DNA from: CAZPQM01 sp964588995
Lineage (GTDB): Bacteria; Pseudomonadota; Alphaproteobacteria; Rickettsiales; UBA8987
Direction: 5' to 3'
Assembly (NCBI GenBank): GCA_964588995.1
Contig: CAZPQM010000010.1
Location: forward strand, 1 to 64,000
Length of the DNA stretch: 64,000 nt
Shown: positions 16,338-24,567 of the stretch, piece after piece
How positions within the stretch are numbered: position 1 is the first letter of the stretch
Layout of the letters: each line of letters begins with the position of its first letter
The notes under the pieces: generated by a model
Told to the model about the DNA's origin: nothing
The model's input: the letters and a program-made list of their open reading frames with translations, nothing else
Databases searched by the model: none
Position numbers and translations under genes: made by a program

Positions 16338-16826
16338 TTAAGCGGCCTGCTGCTGACGCTGTGCATAGAGGCGGCCGAAATCAATCGGGTCCAGCATCAA
16401 TGGCGGGAAGCCACCGTCACGCGTCGTATCGGCAATCACACGGCGGGCAAACGGGAAGAGCAGGCTCGGGCAGAAGACGAGCAGTGCCGGCTCTTTTTCT
16501 TCATCGGCAATACCTTTGACCGTAAACAGGCCCGCATAGGTGAGCTCACAGACAAACACATCATCGGACTTATCTTCTCCGCGCGTCGCCTTACAGGTTA
16601 GTGTCAGGCTGACTTCGTACACGTCTTCGCCTGCCGTACCGGCTTTCACGTCAACAGAAATATCGATATTCGGGCGATCGGCATTGCCCATCAAGCTACC
16701 GGGTGCCTTGGGATTTTCGAAGGACAGGTCTTTGACATACTGCGCGTTAACGGCGATCTGGCGTTGCTCCTGCGCTTCACCTTGTTGTGCGTTTCCAGGC
16801 GCTGCATCGTTCTTCTCTTCAGCCAT
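16338..16826 (-). CDS. secB: Protein-export chaperone SecB
   Basis: 162 residues. Core sequence IAVNAQYVKDLSFENPKAPG, then VYEVSLTLTC, CELTYAGLFTVKG, the CPSLLFPFARRVIADTTRDG block and FPPLMLDPIDF, all classic SecB. The tetrameric chaperone keeps preproteins unfolded and hands them to SecA. N-terminal 25 residues are Gln/Glu-rich and variable in the family. Monocistronic as far as visible, with an AAGGAAC-type ribosome binding site before ATG 16826. Confidence 0.95.
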   Translation of the reverse strand: MAEEKNDAAPGNAQQGEAQEQRQIAVNAQYVKDLSFENPKAPGSLMGNADRPNIDISVDVKAGTAGEDVYEVSLTLTCKATRGEDKSDDVFVCELTYAGLFTVKGIADEEKEPALLVFCPSLLFPFARRVIADTTRDGGFPPLMLDPIDFGRLYAQRQQQAA

Positions 16827-16906
16827 AATGACGTTCCTTCTTTTGAGTGTGATATTATCTAACTGCGTTCTTTATAACAATTACGTGGTTTATGGCAAGC
16901 AAGGAT

Positions 16907-17689
16907 TTAGAACGCATCTTTTCTGGCGCGCAATTCGGCGAAGACGGCCTCATCGGAAGCACTCTTAAGCCCTAGTCTTTCCCTGATTTCCGGGCTATCG
17001 GTCCGCAAAAACGGATTTGTTTGCTTCTCCTGCCCGATTGTAGTCGGCTGGCTGGGTTTGCCATCAGCTCGTAAAGCGCCTATCTCAGCCTTTCGCAGTT
17101 GCAGGGCCTGATTCTCCGGTTCAACGGTTACGGCAAAAGCGGCGTTGGTTTCAGCATACTCATGCCCGGTATAAATTGCCGTATCGTCGGGTAATGAAGC
17201 AAGCTTTCGCAGCGAATGCAGAAATTGCGGCGGGTTGCCTTCAAACATACGGCCACATCCCATCGCAAAGAGTGTATCACCGACAAAAGCTACCTTCTCC
17301 GTTTTCGCGTAATAGCTGATACCGCCTGTCGTATGGCCGGGATTATGAATAATGGCAAAGGTTGTGCCGCAGACCGAGTAGCTGTCACCTTCTTCCAGTG
17401 CCGTATCGATTGCGGGGATACGCTCCGCATCATAAGCCGAACCCACAATCTCACAGCCATAGCGTTTTTTGAGTCCTTTGACACCGTTGGTGTGATCCCA
17501 ATGATGATGGGTCGTGAGGATGTGCGTGGGGCTAAGGTCATGTTCCTGCATGTAGTCAAACACCGGCTCGGCAATGCCCGGATCCACCACAGCCACGTCA
17601 TCCGAATCCGCATCCGTCAGTACATAGATATAATTATCCAACAACTGCGGATAGCGGTCTTTCAGCACAGGAATGATGTCAATTTGCAT
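16907..17689 (-). CDS. gloB: Hydroxyacylglutathione hydrolase (glyoxalase II)
   Basis: 260 residues of the metallo-beta-lactamase fold. Metal site motif THHHWDHTNG, GHTTGGISYY, DTLFAMGCGRMFEG and YTGHEYAETNAAFA are all glyoxalase II features, and the C-terminal substrate-binding helices (NPFLR, LRARKDAF) are present. It hydrolyses S-lactoylglutathione to lactate and glutathione in methylglyoxal detoxification. No glyoxalase I gene is adjacent. Confidence 0.94.
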   Translation of the reverse strand: MQIDIIPVLKDRYPQLLDNYIYVLTDADSDDVAVVDPGIAEPVFDYMQEHDLSPTHILTTHHHWDHTNGVKGLKKRYGCEIVGSAYDAERIPAIDTALEEGDSYSVCGTTFAIIHNPGHTTGGISYYAKTEKVAFVGDTLFAMGCGRMFEGNPPQFLHSLRKLASLPDDTAIYTGHEYAETNAAFAVTVEPENQALQLRKAEIGALRADGKPSQPTTIGQEKQTNPFLRTDSPEIRERLGLKSASDEAVFAELRARKDAF

Positions 17690-17758
17690 AAAATTCCAAC
17701 ATTAGGTTGACGGTTTAACCTATGATATAATACATCAGCAGAGGAGTAGAGGAAAGAC

Positions 17759-18685
17759 ATGGGTGCGACAAAAAAAGCGACGGCAAAAGTGGGTAATCAG
17801 ATCATGACCGATAACGAGTTGGACTCATTACGCAATTCGATCGATAAAATTGATGACCGTTTGATTAAGCTACTAACCGAACGCAACAATGTCGTAAAGC
17901 AGGTCGGTAATCTAAAAGCGCGGCGCGGTGATGGGCATTCCATTATCCGCCCCGGACGTGAAGCCGATATGATCCGCCGCATTGTGGAAAAAGGCGGTGC
18001 GGGTTTTTCCTCAGCAGCACTTGCACTCATGTGGCGGCTGATTATTTCCAGCGCGATCAATATTGAAGAGGACCCGAAAATCAGCACCTATTCTTTACCG
18101 AATAATCGGGAGGCCTACTGGCTCGCACGGGAATATTTTGGTGCGTTCACCCCGATGGAAGAGCATCCTACCACCGCAGAGGTGCTTTCTGATATTCTTC
18201 GGCGTAAGGCAACAGTTGGTGTCGTGCCCCTCAAAGATGAGGGAAATTCGCAGCCTTGGTGGAGCCGCATTTCCTCCGAGAAAAAGCCGCCGCATGTGTT
18301 TGCAAAATTGCCTTTTGTGCAGATGGCGTCCAGTGATAAGCCTGTGCTGGTCGCACTTGGTTATGTCATTCCCGAACCCACGGCGGAAGATGAGAGTTTA
18401 TGGGTACTTAAAGCACCAGAAACAGTGATCTTCAGCTGGCTCGAACCCTTGCTGAAAAAAGCGGGCATTGCCTTTAAGACTGAGGCCAATTGCCGGGTAT
18501 TGCAAGTCACCACCTACCAGCACTACCTGATTAAAATGGAGGGTTTTGTAGATCAAAACGATAAGCGCATCAAGGACTTCTTCGAAGAGGCCAATAAGGA
18601 GTTTGGCACCGAAACGGCTTCGATTGAAATGGATTTCCTTGGCAGTTACGCCACCCCCATTTGCTTTGATATGGGAGCGGTGTAG
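17759..18685 (+). CDS. AroQ chorismate mutase with degenerate prephenate-dehydratase-like domain
   Basis: 308 residues. After a short N-terminal tail, residues about 18-105 form an AroQ chorismate mutase (LDSLRNSIDKIDDRLIKLLT, then RADMIRR and a final helix). The rest (about 110-308) has the size and layout of a PheA prephenate-dehydratase plus ACT region (TAEVLSDILRRKATVGVVPL, and an ACT-like tail with YQHYLIKMEGF), but I do not find the catalytic TRF motif, so dehydratase activity is doubtful. In many alphaproteobacteria such a mutase precedes hisC, as here. GAGGAAAGAC is the ribosome binding site before ATG 17759. It should feed phenylalanine and tyrosine synthesis. Confidence 0.82.
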   Translation: MGATKKATAKVGNQIMTDNELDSLRNSIDKIDDRLIKLLTERNNVVKQVGNLKARRGDGHSIIRPGREADMIRRIVEKGGAGFSSAALALMWRLIISSAINIEEDPKISTYSLPNNREAYWLAREYFGAFTPMEEHPTTAEVLSDILRRKATVGVVPLKDEGNSQPWWSRISSEKKPPHVFAKLPFVQMASSDKPVLVALGYVIPEPTAEDESLWVLKAPETVIFSWLEPLLKKAGIAFKTEANCRVLQVTTYQHYLIKMEGFVDQNDKRIKDFFEEANKEFGTETASIEMDFLGSYATPICFDMGAV

Positions 18686-18732
18686 GTTAGTTGGGGTTTG
18701 GACTCTGGCCCTACGTCATTCCTGTTTTACCC

Positions 18733-18869
18733 CGTCATCACAAGGAGGGTGTTTGCCCGACGCGGTGATCTCAGGCCATATGTCTGTCATTACAAGCCGA
18801 ATGCGACGTAATGTCATTATGGGTTCCCCTGCACGAGATTGCTTCGTCGTTTCACTCCTCGCAATGACG
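18733..18869 (+). repeat. Intergenic palindromic element between chorismate mutase gene and hisC
   Basis: Outer arms: CGTCATCACAAGGAGGGTG...GGTGATCTC at the left and GAGATTGCTTCGTCG...CTCGCAATGACG at the right, imperfect reverse complements. The centre holds a second GTCATTACAAGCC / GTAATGTCATTAT stretch, as if two elements nested. It is the same class as 6218-6298. The whole gap 18686-18976 shows nothing else except the hisC ribosome binding site (AAAAGGAT). Confidence 0.6.
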
Positions 18870-18976
18870 CAACCACCCGCTAATCACCATCTGGTCACAA
18901 CCCTCACACCCCTCTTTCCTTCTGCGCATAATTTGGTATAACCATCTCCTACAGTAAATGGTAAAAGGATTAGACC

Positions 18977-20077
18977 ATGCGCAAACGGCCCGCGCCACAT
19001 CACCCCTCCCTGTTAACGCTTGAGCCTTACGTGCCGGGCCGGTCGGCCATTGCCGGGCGCGACAAGGTCATCAAGCTGTCCTCGAACGAGAACCCGTTCG
19101 GGTGTTCACCGCGGGTTGAAGAGGTGCTGGATCAGAATTTCGCGCTGCACCGTTACCCGGACGGCGGACATAGCGCGCTTAGGGAGGCTATTGCGGAGAT
19201 GTACACGGTCAATCCGGAGCAGGTAGTCTGCGGGGTCGGATCGGACGAATTGATTAATTTGCTGGCCGATGCCTATGCCGGTGAAGGGGATGATGTGCTC
19301 TATAGCGAGCATGGCTTCCTGATGTACCCGATTGCAGCCACGCGCGTAGGTGCAACGCCGGTAGCGGTGCAGGAAACCGGGCTGAAGGCCGATGTCGAAT
19401 CCTTAATCGCAGCCCTCACCGAGGACACCAAGCTGCTTTACCTTGCCAATCCGAATAATCCGACCGGCAGCTATCTAAGCGAGCAGGAGCTATATAAGCT
19501 GCACAAAGCACTGCCGGAAGATGTGTTGCTGGTAATTGATAACGCCTATGCCGAATATGTGACAGCAGAGGATTATACGGACGGGCGCGAGCTGGTAGCC
19601 GAGTTCGATAATGTGGTGATCACGCAGACATTCTCGAAAATATATGGCCTCGGCGGCATGCGGGTCGGCTGGTGCGTCGCCCCGCCGCATATTGCAGAGA
19701 CGCTGAACCGTATTCGTAGTCCGTTCAACCTCTCCGTCGTAGCGCAGGAACTCGCAGTCGCCGCCTTGAACGATCAGGATTTTGTAGAGCAATCAGCCAA
19801 GCATAACAGCTATTGGCGCAATAAATTAAGCAAGGCGTTAGGCGAGCTAGGCTTTACCGTCTATCCGAGCGAGGCCAATTTTATTCTGATGGATTGTGAG
19901 GATGCCAGGTGGGCGGATAAGCTGAATGGCTATTTGCTCGATAAGGGCATTATCGTTCGGCAGGTGGGTGCCTACAAACTTCCAAGCTGCTTGCGGGTTA
20001 CGGTCGGTTTAGAGGCAGAAAATGAAGCGTTTCTGAACGCAATAGAACAGTTTATCGATGAACACGCGCGCACTTAG
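18977..20077 (+). CDS. hisC: Histidinol-phosphate/aromatic aminotransferase
   Basis: 366-residue fold-type I PLP aminotransferase. SSNENPFGCSP near the N-terminus, NPNNPTGSYLS, the internal VIDNAYAEY and QTFSKIYGLGGMRVGW with the PLP-binding Lys are HisC signatures. HisC converts imidazole acetol phosphate to histidinol phosphate, and many homologues beside chorismate mutase genes also transaminate prephenate or aromatic keto acids. The neighbouring gene favours the aromatic role or a dual one; no other his genes are nearby. Ends overlapping a tiny membrane-peptide ORF. Confidence 0.92.
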   Translation: MRKRPAPHHPSLLTLEPYVPGRSAIAGRDKVIKLSSNENPFGCSPRVEEVLDQNFALHRYPDGGHSALREAIAEMYTVNPEQVVCGVGSDELINLLADAYAGEGDDVLYSEHGFLMYPIAATRVGATPVAVQETGLKADVESLIAALTEDTKLLYLANPNNPTGSYLSEQELYKLHKALPEDVLLVIDNAYAEYVTAEDYTDGRELVAEFDNVVITQTFSKIYGLGGMRVGWCVAPPHIAETLNRIRSPFNLSVVAQELAVAALNDQDFVEQSAKHNSYWRNKLSKALGELGFTVYPSEANFILMDCEDARWADKLNGYLLDKGIIVRQVGAYKLPSCLRVTVGLEAENEAFLNAIEQFIDEHART

Positions 20078-20138
20078 CATTCTAATTCTGGTCATTGCGG
20101 CGCTGCTGTGGCTCGCAGTGATCCTTGCCGCCCGCTAA
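20058..20138 (+). CDS. Possible 26-residue membrane peptide
   Basis: MNTRALSILILVIAALLWLA followed by VILAAR and TAA. Basic N-terminus, one strongly hydrophobic helix and a final Arg give a plausible single-pass peptide. It overlaps the end of hisC by 20 bp in another frame and has no clear ribosome binding site of its own. Could be real by translational coupling, or chance. Confidence 0.3.
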   Translation: MNTRALSILILVIAALLWLAVILAAR

Positions 20139-20168
20139 CTTTACTCCTTCACATGACCAAAGTGAAGG

Positions 20169-21110
20169 TTAATCCGTCACAAACTTACTTGGATTCTCGA
20201 CGGCGTTCAGATCCACCGGTTGGCGCTGTTCAAGAAAGTTTTCTGCCTTCGGTTGCGCAGAGCCAGCTGCCGGTGAGATTTTGGCAATCGCTTCCAGCTC
20301 ATCCCGTTCGGTTACATCGCCGTCGACCAGTAAGACACGGCGTTTGCCTGAGGGCTTTACGATGCCAGACTTCTCCGCACTGGCCCGCTGGGATGCAGGC
20401 GCAGGGTCCTGCTCGCGGCTTGGGCTATCTGTAGCCGGGAGCGCGTCACGACCTTTTACACTCACGGTGCCCCGCTGCTCGGTATAGGTAGCGAGGTTAT
20501 CCAATTCCGCTTCAGTAGCACCTTCATTCACCAGCAGGACTTTCCGCTTTTTCGGGGTAGCAGCTTTTACGGATTCCGCCTGTACAGGCCGGGTGGTTGC
20601 AGTTGCCGCTTTAGGCTTGACCGAAGGCGACACAGTTGAAGGTTTACGCGGCTTTTCCGCCTTTAGATTGGTAAGCAGGGTGTCATTAGCGAGCTTGCGC
20701 GTTGGTTTGATTTCAGGTGTTTCCGCTATTTCCGGTTCCATATCGTGTTGCTTCCCCTCTATCTCCGGCTTGAGAGAGGCTTCGATCGCACGTTTTTCAT
20801 CCTCGGTCAGCGGCATCGCCTCCGCAGGTTTAGATGCTTCTTCCGGTACGTTAGCGGCAGGGACTGGCATGTCTTCTGCCATCAAGGCTTCGCTGGTTTC
20901 TTCAATTATCGTTTCATAGGAAGGAGGCGCATTCGCCGTGACCGGGGCGTGAATGCCGTTCGTTTCCGGCTCAGGTTGCTGTGTAATAGTCAGCGTGATG
21001 CCGGTTGCGATAAAGATCCCGATTAATACCGAAATGACCGCCGCGCGGTGCGTGATAAATAGTGCAGCTAGAATAGATGCAATCAGAGCAAGAACGATAA
21101 TATAAAGCAT
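20169..21110 (-). CDS. Membrane-anchored protein with duplicated KR-VLLV motif, function unknown
   Basis: 313 residues. Two N-terminal hydrophobic segments (3-18 and about 22-43), then a long low-complexity region rich in Glu, Pro, Ala and Lys. Two related stretches stand out: KKRKVLLVNEGATEAELDNL and GKRRVLLVDGDVTERDELEA, about 70 residues apart, each followed by a variable linker. They suggest a short repeated functional unit on a flexible tether. No known domain recognised. About 100 bp upstream lies the 3' end of metK; the two are on the same strand. Confidence 0.65.
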   Translation of the reverse strand: MLYIIVLALIASILAALFITHRAAVISVLIGIFIATGITLTITQQPEPETNGIHAPVTANAPPSYETIIEETSEALMAEDMPVPAANVPEEASKPAEAMPLTEDEKRAIEASLKPEIEGKQHDMEPEIAETPEIKPTRKLANDTLLTNLKAEKPRKPSTVSPSVKPKAATATTRPVQAESVKAATPKKRKVLLVNEGATEAELDNLATYTEQRGTVSVKGRDALPATDSPSREQDPAPASQRASAEKSGIVKPSGKRRVLLVDGDVTERDELEAIAKISPAAGSAQPKAENFLEQRQPVDLNAVENPSKFVTD

Positions 21111-21214
21111 AGCTTCTCCCGTATAGGTTTCGTCCCTCCTGCCAACCGCTGGTGGTTATAACGGAAGCAGCAACGAAAATCCAGTGGAAAAGTTTTAATT
21201 ATGGAAAATAAAGG

Positions 21215-22393
21215 TCAGGCCTTTAACTTCTCGGCCAAATCGGTCTTCTCCCAGCTGAAGTGCCCTTCCTCAGTCGGTATACGACCAAAATGGCCATAAG
21301 CTGCACTGGGCTTGTAGATCGGCTTATGCAACTCCAGATGTTGCCGCAAGCCCCACGGTGTAAGATCCACCAGCTCAGTAAGCCGGTCTGCGATCTCATC
21401 TTCTGTGATAACCCCCGTACCATGCGTATTCACATAGAGTCCGAGCGGTTTTGCCACCCCAATCGCATAGGCAAGCTGGATCGTACATACATCGGCCAGC
21501 CCGCTCGCCACCACGTTTTTCGCGAGGTAGCGCGTCATGTACGCCGCCGATCGGTCTACCTTAGAGGGGTCTTTACCGGAAAACGCACCACCTCCGTGTG
21601 GCGCGGCTCCGCCATAGGTGTCGACGATAATCTTGCGTCCCGTCAGCCCGGCGTCGCCGTCCGGACCACCAATGACAAATTTTCCGGTGGGGTTGATATA
21701 TATCTCCTCTTCCGGTGGCATCCAGCCTTTAGGCAGCGTTTGCTCAATGTAAGGCAGCACCAGTTCACGCACCTTATCGAGTGTGTAATCTTCATGATGT
21801 TGGATCGAAAGCACAACATTATGCGCCGCATAGGGCTCCACACCGCGATATTTAACCGAAACCTGACTTTTCGCGTCCGGCCCGAGCCCTTGCAGCTTGC
21901 CGCTGCGGATATCCTTGAAAATGTTTTGCAGTAGCTTATGTGAGTAATAGATCGGTGCCGGCATCAGCTCATCGGTCTCACGGCAGGCATAGCCGAACAT
22001 AATGCCCTGATCGCCCGCGCCTTCGGTTGCACCGCCCTGATTATCAACGCCCTGTGCAATATCAGCCGATTGCTCGTGCAGGAAATTCTGGATTTCCACA
22101 TCCTGCCAGTGAAAGCCCTCTTGTTCATAACCGATTTCGCGGATCAACTCGCGCACCAGCGCATCAATTTTTGTCGCTACCTTACCGGGGCCGCGTACCT
22201 CACCCGCAATGATCACTCGGTTGGTGGTCGTCAGCGTTTCAATCGCCAAACGTGAATACGGGTCTTCCTGCAGATACGCATCGGCGAGCGTGTCAGAAAT
22301 CTGGTCCGCGACCTTATCCGGGTGTCCTTCCGATACGGATTCCGAAGTAAAAATAAATTCGCGCTTTGCGTAATGCTCCTGATCCAACGCCAT
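21215..22393 (-). CDS. metK: S-adenosylmethionine synthetase
   Basis: 392 residues with all MetK landmarks: FTSESVSEGHPDKVADQISD at the N-terminus, GAGDQGIMFGYA in the middle, the glycine-rich GGGAFSGKDPSKVDRSAAY and a closing GHFGR. It makes SAM from methionine and ATP as a cytosolic tetramer. AGAGGGG lies 6 bases before ATG 22393. A promoter and a leader of about 70 nt with a stable hairpin precede it (see separate entries), so attenuation or riboswitch control is possible. Confidence 0.97.
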   Translation of the reverse strand: MALDQEHYAKREFIFTSESVSEGHPDKVADQISDTLADAYLQEDPYSRLAIETLTTTNRVIIAGEVRGPGKVATKIDALVRELIREIGYEQEGFHWQDVEIQNFLHEQSADIAQGVDNQGGATEGAGDQGIMFGYACRETDELMPAPIYYSHKLLQNIFKDIRSGKLQGLGPDAKSQVSVKYRGVEPYAAHNVVLSIQHHEDYTLDKVRELVLPYIEQTLPKGWMPPEEEIYINPTGKFVIGGPDGDAGLTGRKIIVDTYGGAAPHGGGAFSGKDPSKVDRSAAYMTRYLAKNVVASGLADVCTIQLAYAIGVAKPLGLYVNTHGTGVITEDEIADRLTELVDLTPWGLRQHLELHKPIYKPSAAYGHFGRIPTEEGHFSWEKTDLAEKLKA

Positions 22394-22399
22394 ACCATA

Positions 22400-22464
22400 C
22401 CCCTCTGATTCTGTAACTGCACTTTCGTTCGGCGGAGATTAGCCGAGCGTTACGGTAAATGCAA
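22400..22464 (-). promoter_or_regulatory. Structured 5' leader of metK
   Basis: On the minus strand the leader contains CGCTCGGC, an 8-nt loop and GCCGAACG (8 pairs with one mismatch), bracketed by GTAAC upstream and GTTAC downstream, which can extend the stem. The loop carries TCTCC, which could pair with the AGAGGGG ribosome binding site. metK leaders in alphaproteobacteria often hold SAM-sensing riboswitches, but I could not match this to the SAM-II or SAM/SAH consensus. Confidence 0.35.
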
Positions 22465-22470
22465 AGATTA

Positions 22471-22499
22471 AAGTTACGATCTCAGGAGCGAGGTGTCAA
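22471..22499 (-). promoter_or_regulatory. Sigma-70-type promoter of metK
   Basis: Minus strand: perfect -35 TTGACA (22499-22494), 17-base spacer, -10-like TAACTT (22476-22471). Transcription would start near 22464, giving a 70-nt leader before metK. Confidence 0.55.
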
Positions 22500-22613
22500 A
22501 CAAGGAGCGTACAACAACTTAATGCAGTTGGGCTAAGCAACGTTGCGACGTAGGTTATCATTATATGAAGTGGTGATATCTGAAGCGGTGAGGCTAAAAT
22601 GAGCCCACTATAC

Positions 22614-23315
22614 CTAAAACCCGTGATAGGCTCGGTTATCGGAATCGATGGAGCGCATCAGCTCGTTATAGGGCGACTCATCCATTTTATATTTCCACTC
22701 AGGATGTTCCTCATGTGGTTTGAGCGGGGCGGATTGGTAGATCGGGGGAGCCTGTTGTTCTGGCGCCAGCGGTTCCAACCCGGCCTGCATGCGCATTTGG
22801 TTATAAGCGGCATCGGCCTCCGTTCCTCCGCCTCCGGTCGGTGCCTTCGTGGCAGAGCGCCCTATGCCCGCCGGGTCCCAGTTTGCCGGAGGGGTCCAGG
22901 CGCCGGCCGTATTTTGCGGCGGTGTAGGTTGCGCTTGCGGATAGTTGCCATAATGTGACGGCGGGGATGGCGGTGCAGGTAAAGGACGCTCGGTTGCGGA
23001 ATGAATATCGTAACGTTGGGATAGTGGCGTCATTGTCTGAGCGCCTTGTGGCATCGGTGGCGCATCGCCTTGCGGCTGGGTTGCCGGTGCAAGAGCCTGC
23101 ATAGCGCCGGGTTCCGCTCTTGCAGGGGACCGTGCCGGCGGCGGACTGCCGCCGAAGCAGAATGATCGTCCTTCGCAAGCCGGCGTATCACCCCATGTCG
23201 GCATCTTCTCACCGATGCGGTAACTGAAATCCTTATAAGCGCGCCATACACCGCAGCCGGACAGGCTGGCGGTAAGCACCACACATACGGATGTAAGGAC
23301 TAAAACCCGCTTCAT
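22614..23315 (-). CDS. Proline-rich lipoprotein, function unknown
   Basis: 233 residues. Signal MKRVLVLTSVCVVLTASLSG with lipobox LSGC, so acylated Cys21. The mature chain starts with a conserved-looking RAYKDFSYRIGEKMPTWGD and two further Cys, then is dominated by Pro, Gln and Ala-rich low-complexity sequence, ending with a more ordered PEWKYKMDESPYNELMRSID. Likely anchored in the outer membrane. No family recognised. It lies downstream of the RidA-like gene on the same strand with a 33-bp gap. Confidence 0.7.
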   Translation of the reverse strand: MKRVLVLTSVCVVLTASLSGCGVWRAYKDFSYRIGEKMPTWGDTPACEGRSFCFGGSPPPARSPARAEPGAMQALAPATQPQGDAPPMPQGAQTMTPLSQRYDIHSATERPLPAPPSPPSHYGNYPQAQPTPPQNTAGAWTPPANWDPAGIGRSATKAPTGGGGTEADAAYNQMRMQAGLEPLAPEQQAPPIYQSAPLKPHEEHPEWKYKMDESPYNELMRSIDSDNRAYHGF

Positions 23316-23347
23316 GACTGTAGTATAGCATAAAAGCGGCGGATAAC

Positions 23348-23815
23348 CTAACGAATAGCAAAGGTACCTGCGACCTCGACCGCAACGCCCATCGGCAGGG
23401 TAGCGACGCCGTAGGCCACGCGGGCATGTGCGCCGATGTCATCGCCAAAGGCTTTCAGGATGATGTCCGAGGCGCCGTTTGCGACTACATGCGGCTCGGT
23501 AAAATTCGGGGCGCTCGCAACCAGAATCTCCAGCTTGAGCACCGCACTCACGCGGGACAGCTCCCCCTCACAGGCATTTCTCAGATGGGAGAGGATATTT
23601 AACGCGCAGACGCTTGCAGCCGCCTTACCGTCCTCTACGGCTACGCCGCTGCCCAAATGACCTTCCGCTGCCACTTCACCGTTGATGATCGGCAACTGGC
23701 CGGACACATAAACGACATTATTTTCAATACGGTAAGGTACATAGGACGCCGCCGGGGCGGACACGGCCGGAAGCTCGATCCCGGCTGCTTTCAAATTTTC
23801 TTCAGGGGTAGACAC
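23348..23815 (-). CDS. RidA/YjgF-like family protein
   Basis: 155 residues. The start is GTG at 23815, preceded 9 bases upstream by AAAGGAGAG; the open frame extends to 23848 but that lacks a ribosome binding site and family likeness. Chain begins VSTPEENLKAAGIELP and contains VYVSGQLPI, GHLGSGVAVEDG and the RidA-type C-terminal RVAYGVATLPMGVAVEVAGT. This longer subgroup (about 150 aa, YjgH/Atu-type) differs from canonical 128-aa RidA, which deaminates reactive enamines; I do not see the canonical catalytic Arg context, so enzymatic role is uncertain. Confidence 0.85.
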   Translation of the reverse strand: MSTPEENLKAAGIELPAVSAPAASYVPYRIENNVVYVSGQLPIINGEVAAEGHLGSGVAVEDGKAAASVCALNILSHLRNACEGELSRVSAVLKLEILVASAPNFTEPHVVANGASDIILKAFGDDIGAHARVAYGVATLPMGVAVEVAGTFAIR

Positions 23816-23905
23816 GGGTAACTCTCCTTTATAAAAACAACAGCGCATTCATACGCAGCGTACAAAGGGAAGTCTATAAACTATTTCTAAGAAGGCAACC
23901 GCTAT

Positions 23906-24304
23906 TTACACCGAACGGGATGCATCGCCACGATTCTGGGCCTGCAGTACGCGCATTTCGGGATCGGTGAGATTTGGCATGTTTTCTGTAGGGTTCAGAC
24001 CTTTTCCAAGCTCAGCAGCTTCTCGCCCCATTGCCAGGGCTTGACCCGCTCCCTTATTATATTCGGCTTCGTATCTAAGATTTTCTAAAGTAATAACACC
24101 TCCATCCAGAGCATAGATGGCTGGTATAGCAACATCCTGATATGCGATAGCAGCTAATCGCACGCCGTCAGGTAATTCCGGGTCGGTTGGATCAACTTGT
24201 GCCAGATTAACGCCCCCGAACTTGTCCAGATCAACCGGCGGTTCCTGCTTAAGCAATTCGTACCGTGTGGCCTCCAATGCGTATTCTTCTATTTCTGTAG
24301 GCAT
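23906..24304 (-). CDS. Hypothetical protein
   Basis: 132 residues, acidic and soluble, starting MPTEIEEYALEATRYELLKQ. No signal peptide, membrane helix or known motif. Contains PTDPELPDGVRLAAIAYQDV and an Ala/Glu/Gly-rich helix near the end (GQALAMGREAAELGKGLNP). Lone gene with AT-rich flanks; the gap 24305-24567 upstream holds no other gene that I can see. Coding potential judged from length and composition only. Confidence 0.5.
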   Translation of the reverse strand: MPTEIEEYALEATRYELLKQEPPVDLDKFGGVNLAQVDPTDPELPDGVRLAAIAYQDVAIPAIYALDGGVITLENLRYEAEYNKGAGQALAMGREAAELGKGLNPTENMPNLTDPEMRVLQAQNRGDASRSV

Positions 24305-24567
24305 GCTGTCTAACCTTTAAATAAGTTTTTAGCATAGTAGCACATTTGTCAAAAGTATGCAAAATCAGCTTGCCCACCTTACACGCGGTAGGTGCTGCGG
24401 CGTTGAATATCTGAGTAATTAAAACAATAATGTACACATTTGTATCTATAGCATCCAGAAAGGTGAGCCTTGTTCATTGTCCCCACCGTATAAAACGCTT
24501 CCCTGTAGGCTCATTTTGTTTTACTCATCCTTTGCCTAGCAACGGAGCAAAGGAAACATAAGGTAAA

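Noticed and set aside
20058..20168. tyrA (prephenate dehydrogenase) expected after hisC
   Set aside because: Only a tiny hydrophobic ORF and the end of an opposite-strand gene lie there; no dehydrogenase is present.
22394..22470. SAM-II or SAM/SAH riboswitch before metK
   Set aside because: The consensus sequence elements of these classes could not be found by eye; kept only as an unclassified structured leader.
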